A stretch of 64,000 nucleotides of DNA, from the NCBI GenBank assembly GCA_905147135.1, contig LR990054.1, forward strand, positions 12,065,001 to 12,129,000, written 5' to 3'. The stretch is from Blastobasis lacticolella. Its lineage: Eukaryota > Arthropoda > Insecta > Lepidoptera > Blastobasidae. The first letter of the stretch is position 1, and every line of letters begins with the position of its first letter. Shown in pieces: positions 36,901 through 45,900 of this stretch. The position numbers and the translations under genes were made by a program. The notes under the pieces are model-generated. The model did not search any database. It had not been told where the DNA came from and saw nothing but the letters and a program-made list of their open reading frames with translations.

Positions 36901-39900
36901 CACAAAGGCCCTACTTACTCAATCTGAAATTGTAACGGATGGAGAATTTCGCAGAAATTCCGTTTACACTGCAAACGGTTAATATTAAGATCTAAGTTAG
37001 TTACTCCGGCAAAATACCTAATCGGTGCCTTCGAAATACGTTCACGTAAGTATGTTTGAGCGTCGACCCAATTTGGTGCACTGACCACAAGTGAGAACCT
37101 GTTTGCTAGTCGTTAGTCTCTTGGATTATGGCCAGAATTTTCAGGAAAATTAATCTCGTTCGCTAATTTTAATCCCTTTTCGCATTTTTCGTTGCTCACT
37201 ACATATATGTAAGGTTTATGCCACCGCCACCTCGGGCCGCATTATTTCGTTTTTATTTAAACCACACAGTATCATTTTCACTTCATCAACAAGAGAGAAC
37301 ATCGGATATTTGTAAAATATAAAATGTAATGATATAAATGCGGCTGTTAATAACACCGGCTACCAGAGTTTTGTGGTATAAATGATATCGGTTATTATCA
37401 GATATTTTTTTTAATATATTGAACTGCGTCAAGAAATCAGGCTATTAACCAAGGTGCACGTAAAAATCGGGTAAAATATATTTTCCCACTTTTAAATTAT
37501 ATTATTGCATTATGTTTATGTCACGAAAACAATGTTCAATAATAACTTATGTACGTAAAGCAAGGCATTATACATGCATAATTTTGTATAGAACTGCCAA
37601 CAAAATAAAGTAATTTGAATTGGGAACGTTAAAATTTGCATGAAAACTCTTAGCATACGGGTATTGTAAAGATAATTTATTCAAAAATACATGCCTTTGT
37701 CTCACAGAAGGTCAATTCACCTTTAGGATAAAGCATGCCTTAGTATTTTGTGGTTTGAAGCCTTGCTATACTCAGGACTCTACAATACACAACTCTTGAG
37801 CTCCTGCGCTGAAGGGTCTATTATGACGTAAAACGGGGACAGGAGGGGGCTTAGATCATATATGATCTAAGGGAGGGGGTAATTGACCCTTTGTGTATAA
37901 TCTTCTGTTATATCATATGTTAGTTAGTTCTATAATTAGTAGTATTACTTCAAAGGTAAATTTTATGTCTCAAAGCAAATAAATATTTACATCTTGAAAT
38001 ATACCTATTATTTTGGCATCTGATAATGATTATTTCAGAATAGAAATATTTGATAGAGATAAGTAAAATAATAATAATACTAATAATGCGAAAAATACAT
38101 CTAAATTATTAAAGAATAAAATACAAGGTAGAAGGAATTTTCCCAAAAGAGAAATTGCAATGCCTTGCTGTATAGTGAGACTGATTCTTTGGCCAAGGAT
38201 TACCTTGGCCAGTAGGCCAGCTTTTTGGTCGTGCGATACGTTAGCCAGGCGCCCAGACAACTCTTTAACGAGAGTATAAGCACCTGGACTCCACGGTCCA
38301 AGCATTTCAAAGCTAAATTTCTCTGAGGGCAGCATATTTGCGTTGTTTAGAGTTTTCTGCCGAGGTGGCAGCAGAACCAGCATTGACAATCGTGGATGGA
38401 ATATGGGACAATGCCCCTTGCATTGTCCCATATTCAACTCAAGTTGCGTCTCTAAATAAAGACTGACCCATCTTCCAAGGTACGAGTGTTACATCGTCGG
38501 GGATTTTTCCATCGTCCTCCGACAGGTCATTGCACTCCAGGATGGTGGGGGGTAACCAGCAGTGGTAAAAGCCTGGGAGGATGATGTCGTTCAGTTCTGC
38601 ATGCCGCGAAAAGCGCCCGACACTCCTGCGACACGAGAGCCCGTGACGCTCAAATTGCGACATTGCATGGCCACAATTGCACGACGGGCCATGAAGGGAA
38701 CGCGAAGGCGAAGGGCTGTGGCTTCTCTAAATGTGGAGTTATCCAGCAGGGTGCCGATGAATTGAATTCATATGCCTGACTCCCATTCGCCGACAGCCAG
38801 GAGGCTAAATAAATAAATACGAAACCAGCGACACCTGATTTTAGTTTGTCTAAGCTAAACTAATTTGGCTTGAAATTGCTGTTGCAAGTTGCATGTTGGA
38901 CCTGTAACATGTTCACTCTACTCCTGACTCTACAACAAACGTACGTAATACTTACTTAGCGACAGGATTTTTGTCAGAAGCGTACTGAAGTCTCTTCTGC
39001 AGTGTTTCTTGTGCCTGCGTATACCAATAATGGCGATCTGAGAACAAATGGAAAAATTAGCAGATATGTACTGTAAGGACACGGGTTTTTGCTGAGCGCC
39101 ATCTCGTGTTCCACCGAGGAAGTCTGGCGTGGGGCCACCGTACTAACTACCTGTCATCGTGGCACCTCACTCATTGTCATACGTTTCATTCAATCATTCT
39201 TAAGATCTAGTTCATTCTTAAGATTACATTCATTCTTAAGTCACTTCGCTCCTGACCGCTGATACTGTAACTTGTTGCATATCTAGTACCTAATAAAAGT
39301 TATTTCTTTAAACCAACAACATCGTTTCTTCTGAGTTCCCTTTTAGCTCAGAAGCGGGAAGTATACCTGTGCACCCACGTAAGTGACTAAAACAATACCT
39401 ATCAATATTTTCAACAATAAAACTTAAAATTTGTGGACATTGAAAAAAATCTACCCTCAAAAATAAAAAGTGAAGAAAAAAGTGACTACTGATTTGGGAC
39501 ACTATTGCTATAGTAATAATTAATTTAGCATCATATAATTATAATTATTACAACATTATTGATAATTTATGTTTGGTTTTGATAATTCTAAATTTCAGTT
39601 TTCATTGTTACCTATTTTGTTACGTCTTTGTGTATCATAATAGTTTATAAGATAATCGTTACGAATTGTTCGATCGTTCGTGTGCATTATTGCTGTTCCT
39701 AATTTTAGTGTAATCTGTTTAATTTGATACAATTTTAAAATGGGTAAACATAAAAAAGACAAAGACGGCGAACAGCATCGACGTGTTCGTAGTAGGGATA
39801 GGTCAAGAAGTCGTAGGAAACGGTTGTCAGATGCTGAACATGACTATGTGATGGAACGGTTGCGATCCTTGGAAAAACAAGTATCACTTGTCAACTCAAA

Positions 39901-42900
39901 TGTCAGAAAGCATAACGAAACGAATCGCGAGCCTGGTACTCCACCGTTACTATCGCATATGATGTGTGTTGATAAGGGTCCCAAATGCGGTAATGCTGCG
40001 ACTGTGTGTAGTGGCAGCGTCGCATCAGCTCCGTTATTGCAAATTGAGGCACTACCTGCGCCTCCATCTGTTAGTAGTGCTGGTAATACGGCAACGATAA
40101 ATAACTTGCATAGTATTGTAGCGAACGCGCAGCCTTGCCCCGTGGTAGCGCCTCCAGTAGTAGGCACATTAGATACTAGCAGCGCCATCAGCGCGCCGAT
40201 GAGCTCCACGCCACATTCATGGGGCGCGGCTGGTGCGAATCAAATGTCGTCAGTTAGATATGTGGGCCGCAGTGACCCTGTACCAGATTTTGACCCACAA
40301 TCGTCAATTATCACAATGGAACAGTGGATTAGGAAACTAGACGGTATTTCCAGTATGTACGGTTGGGATGAAAAGACAATCCTATTTAATTGTTCTTCGA
40401 AATTGAAGGGTTACGCTCGTAAATGGTATGACCAGTTAAGCGACTTCAACTTCGGTTGGTCTGATTTTAAAGCTAAGTTAATGATGGCTTTTCCTTCCAA
40501 TCGTAGCAAACTGACTATGATGCGTGATTTAGTTAATGTGGTCCGTCGCCCGGACCAAGATTATATGCAGTTTTATTACGATAAATTATCGTTAGGCAAT
40601 GCTTGTGGCATACCAGGGCTCCTAGTCACAGAGGCCATCATAGGCACGATCGGAAATGAGCTAGTGGAGGTCGGAGCTGTTTCAGCTGGTTGTCGCGATC
40701 TGTCATCTCTGTTGAATTATCTATCGTCCTTAAAGAATCCGAAATCGTTATATGTCGATCGCACGAAAAGAACCGGTAACTTAAATGATAAAATGAACCT
40801 AAAGTGTCATTTTTGCAAGAAATGGGGCCACGTTGCAGCTAAATGTTCACGTAAAATATCTCAAAATATGTCTGATAAAGAGGAAAAGTCTATGTTAACG
40901 TGCTTGTTTTGTAATAAACGCGGTCATATCGACACAGATTGTTTCTTGAAAAATAAACAGTGTAGCTACTGTAATAAGACAGGCCATATTAAAGACGATT
41001 GTTTTAAATTAAAGAATAGAAAAACTGCTACTGACAAAAATTCTGTAAAAATTATCAAAGACGTTTCGGGTAGTTCAAAATACTATATGACGATTAAGAT
41101 CAATGACAGTCCCGTAAACGGATTTATAGATTTTGGTAGTTCCTGTATCACAATCACACAGGCAACGGCGCAGAAACTTAATTTAGAAATTAATCCTACG
41201 GATAATAGTAGTTTTATAGGCGGGTTTGGCGGATCAAAGGTAACGCCTATTGGCCAGGTTTTTGTAAGCGTATGCGCTGACGAGGCCACTTGTGAAGCGA
41301 AAGCTTTCATTGTCCCTGATTATGCTCAGGATATTGACGTTATTGTTGGGCAACCTTTTACAGAGTATCCCGATGTGTATGTGATGAAAACTCCCTCGTC
41401 TTTAAGAATATACAATTCGAATGAATTAAATGAGTTACCTAGTCTATCTAGTGAGTTAGATCGTGTTAAATTAATTGCGCAAGATCAAATATGTATTCAA
41501 CCCGGAGTAAATAAAATTGTATTGGCCTGTAGTGAACCCATCTCAGGTTCTTTATTGATACATGGTACGGAACATATCAAACCTAAGACCGAGTGCGTCA
41601 TTCGAGAGTCTGAAGTTGATATTGTAGATGGAATGGCGATCGTAAATGCCATCAATATAGGTTGTGACGCGTATAATATTTCGGCGGGTACTTGTGTGGC
41701 CCGTGCTTCTATAACAGACGGTAGTAGAAAGTATAATGTTGGAGACAATCTTGACGCAGATGTTAAAATTAAACTGGAAAATATTTTGCGCGAATATTCC
41801 GATTGTTTCTCTGATGATAACAATAAAAAAATAGGGAAAAGTGCAGTTAAAATGCACATAGAGCTTATTAGTAACAAACCTATTTATTACCGTCCCTATC
41901 GTATGTCACACAGTGATAGAGAGAAGGTTAGAACAATTGTGACCGATTTACTAGAGAAAGGTATAGTGGAGGAGTCATCATCTCCCTATGCTAGTCCTGT
42001 CCTACTGGTCCCTAAAAAGAATGGGGAGGTGCGCATGTGCGTGGACTACCGCGCGCTTAACAAAATCACGAAGAAGGAGCGGTATCCATTACCCCTCATT
42101 CAGGACCAGTTGGACAGACTATCGACTCAACGTGTCTTTTCTTGCCTAGACATTATGTCCGCGTACCATTGTATTCAAATCGATGACGATAGTAAACAGT
42201 ATACGGCGTTCATAACACCTGATGGACATTTCCAATATACCCGTATGAGTTTTGGCTTAGCCAACGCCCCGTCAGTCTTCCAGAAGGCTATAGATGACGT
42301 TTTGGGCTCTCTTAGATTTAACTGCGCAACGGCGTATATTGATGACATTCTGGTTCACTCCGAATGTCAAAATGAGGCATTAGAACACCTGGAAGCGGTC
42401 CTAAAGAAAATTAGGCAGGCTAATCTCACGCTTCGGCTCGATAAATGTTCATTTTTAGTGCCGAGTGTTGAATATTTAGGAAATGACGTATGTAATGGTG
42501 AAATAAGACCAGCTCAACATAAGCTGCGTGCAGTACGTGACTTTGAAGTCCCAAAAAACGTGCACCAAGTGCGTCAGTTCTTAGGGCTCGCCAACTACTT
42601 CAGGAAATATGTTCCAAATTTCGCAATTTTGGCTCGTCCTATTACCATTCTTACTAAAAAGAACCAAACGTGGACTTGGGGCGAAGTGCAATCGTTAGCA
42701 TTTAATGAAATACGTTCCATTCTAATCAAACGGCCGGTCTTAGCATTATTTAATCCGAATCTTGAGACGCAAATCCACACAGATGCTTCTATGGTGGGTT
42801 TAGGCGGCATCTTAATGCAGAAACAGACCGACAACACATGGAGGCCTGTCGCGTATGCAAGTAGGCAGACTACTCCCGCGGAACAGAGTTATCATAGTTT

Positions 42901-45900
42901 CGAATTAGAAACTTTGGCTGTGGTAATGAGTCTGAATAAGTTTCGCGTTTATGTTTCTGGTATGAAATTTACCATAGTGACCGATTGTAATGCTTTGCGC
43001 TGGACTTGGTCAAAGCGTGACTTGTCCCCTCGTATTGCACGGTGGTGGTTAGACGTACAGCACTTTGATTTTGACGTAGAATATCGACCCGGCAAGTCGA
43101 TGGCTCATGTAGACGCATTGAGCAGGAACCCTGTTCCTGAACCGGTTAGTGTGATGCGTATTGCTGAGGTAGATTTAATTGAATCTATTCAACAGGATGA
43201 TAGCTCAATACACTCCATAGTCGATCAGTTAAATGATGAGATATCAAAAGATAATTTTAAAGGATTAGCAAAAGATTATGTATATGAAAACAATATTTTG
43301 TTACGGATTGTCGGTGATGCCAAGCGGGTTGTAGTACCTCGTATCTCACGTTGGTCTTTAGTGCAGTCTTTTCATGACGGTAACGGACATGTCAATTACA
43401 ACAAGACTTATGACGCCATTAAGGCAAAATATTGGTTTGGTGGCATGCGACGTTTCATCCAAAAATATGTTCGTGGCTGTCTGTCATGTCAATACGCTAA
43501 AAAACCTACAGGACGTAAAGTAGGTCTATTGCATCCCATTGATAAAGTGTCTATACCGTTCCACACTGTTCATGTGGACCATCTAGGTCCGTTTTGTAAA
43601 AGCCCGTCTGGTAAAATGCATATACTTGCTATAGTAGATGGATTTACAAAATTCATTTGGATAGAGGCTGTACGTGATGTAAGTTGCAAATATGTAATGT
43701 TAGCATTTGATCAGCTTATTAAAACATTCGGAGTCCCTAGTCGCATTGTAAGCGACCGCGGGAAGGCCTTTGATTGTAAAGATTTTAAAGAATATTGTGT
43801 TAAGCGTCAAATTAAACATGTAATGACGGCAGTTGCTAGTCCAAGAGCCAATGGGCAAATAGAAAGGTTCAATAGGACCATTTTGGATGCTTTGGTTGCT
43901 TATGTTGGCGACGATCAGGGTGACTGGGAGAGGCATTTGCCCAAGGTTCAATTGGGGATAAACTCTAACACAAATGCCACTACTGGAAAGTCTCCGTTGG
44001 AACTCTTATGCGGGTTTCGTCCAAGAATTATGGGTGATGTTATAAGTCCATCGCAGCTTAGCGATTTGCAAAACGTGAGAGACGCGGCAGCAACTCGATG
44101 CGCTGACCTTGCCAAAAAGGCAAAGGCTAGATTTGACAGGGGTCGCCGAGACTGTGCTCCCTTCAATGTCGGAGATATGGTCCTCGCTGAGAGGAAGATC
44201 TTACGTAAAGGCCTAAGGAGTGGCAAGCTCATGCCTCGGTTTGACGGGCCTTACAAGATTGTGAAGGCTCTTCCTCATGACCGTTATTTTATTAAAAGTA
44301 CCCCAAAGCGTGGTCGAGGCTATGAAGGTGTCCTGGCTAGGGACAAGTTAAAGCCGTTTCTGCTGGGTGCTGCCTCACCCTGTTCTTCAGATACTGAATA
44401 AAGGTATCGAATAATTATTACTGTAATACAGATAATTTTTGATTTAATTAAATGATTGCAATCGACTTTAAGTATTTTGTTATAGCGCTTGCCTTAAGAG
44501 GCGTTCCCCATGGTACCTGGGCAGTTGGAATTGAAGGCGTCAAAGGCGGACCAATTCTGTATCAGTCTGGTGGTTAATTGCAGGCCTTCATGGGCGGTCC
44601 AATAACCCTGTCATGACTGGGTTTCACCAAGCTTTATGAAGTTATTTGTAGGCTATAATTGCGGTCCAACTAACGTGGTTGAATAATAAATATGCCTTAA
44701 GAGGCTAGCTTGGTTTTTGAAGGCCTTAAGAGGCGGTCCAAGTATAGCTGGCCTTGAGAGGCTTTGCATTTTGTTAAAGGCCTTCAGAGGCTGTCCTAAC
44801 ATAACTAGCCTTAAGAGGCTATGTGACTGTAGGCCTTCAGAGGCGGTTCACAAAACTGTGATTGGCTTTCAGAGGCTCCCTGATTGTTGTAGGCCTTAAA
44901 AGGCGGCCCAACTTGGCATTAAGAAGCCCTTGACGCAGACCTTTGGAGGTGGCGCGTCCGACCATGGACTCAAGAATGAGCAGCCCGGGACGTGCAGCTT
45001 TGTCAGAACGGCCGACTGTAAGGACACGGGTTTTTGCTGAGCGCCATCTCGTGTTCCACCGAGGAAGTCTGGCGTGGGGCCACCGTACTAACTACCTGTC
45101 ATCGTGGCACCTCACTCATTGTCATACGTTTCATTCAATCATTCTTAAGATCTAGTTCATTCTTAAGATTACATTCATTCTTAAGTCACTTCGCTCCTGA
45201 CCGCTGATACTGTAACTTGTTGCATATCTAGTACCTAATAAAAGTTATTTCTTTAAACCAACAACATCGTTTCTTCTGAGTTCCCTTTTAGTACTAAGTA
45301 ACATGCCACTGCTCTAATAGTACTTTAGTCCGCGGACGAATAAACAGACGGACATGGCGAAATTATAAGGATTCCTTGATTTTACTGTTACTACAAAACT
45401 CGTACAAGATAGCAGTGAATATGTTTAAGGTTAAGGTTAAATAGAAGCTTTACTGCTTTTACTTCTGTATTGTACAGTCAATGCATATTCTTTATGTATT
45501 GTACAGTCACCTGCAAAGTGAACAGATATACTTTATTGACATACTAAGTGAGTCTGTTTATTCTGCAGCTGACTGTACGTACATAAAACTTTTGATAGTT
45601 TTATTCAGAAGTTGCTGTTATTGAGGACTAGAAACGAGCTTCGCAACTCAAATAAATTTTTTTCTATTATGTTGACAAAAAAGGCAATTTTCGCCATGGT
45701 ATCATAATGATCTTATACGTACATATATGAAATATCTCATATTTCTCGTTTGTGTTTTTCCACTGTGAAGGATTAATTAACCGACAAACATTGCCATAAA
45801 TCTGAAATATTATTTTTGCTTTCATATAATATTTTATAAGGCTTCAATTTGAATAGGTACTGCTGGAAGAACAACACACAATGCTTCAGGACTTTCCTGA

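Larger units (their letters stand above)
39072..45290 (+). mobile_element. Complete Ty3/gypsy LTR retrotransposon in ALP intron 1
   Basis: A 6219-bp element with two 274-bp LTRs (39072-39345 and 45017-45290) that I read as identical, flanked by the 4-bp duplication GTAC at 39068-39071 and 45291-45294. It has a leader of 394 nt, one Gag-Pol frame, then a 615-nt 3' region with a hairpin-forming repeat array. The domain order protease-RT-RNase H-integrase and the absence of an env frame place it in Ty3/gypsy without an envelope. Orientation is opposite to the host gene. Identical LTRs and an unbroken frame imply a very recent insertion, possibly still competent. Confidence 0.95.
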
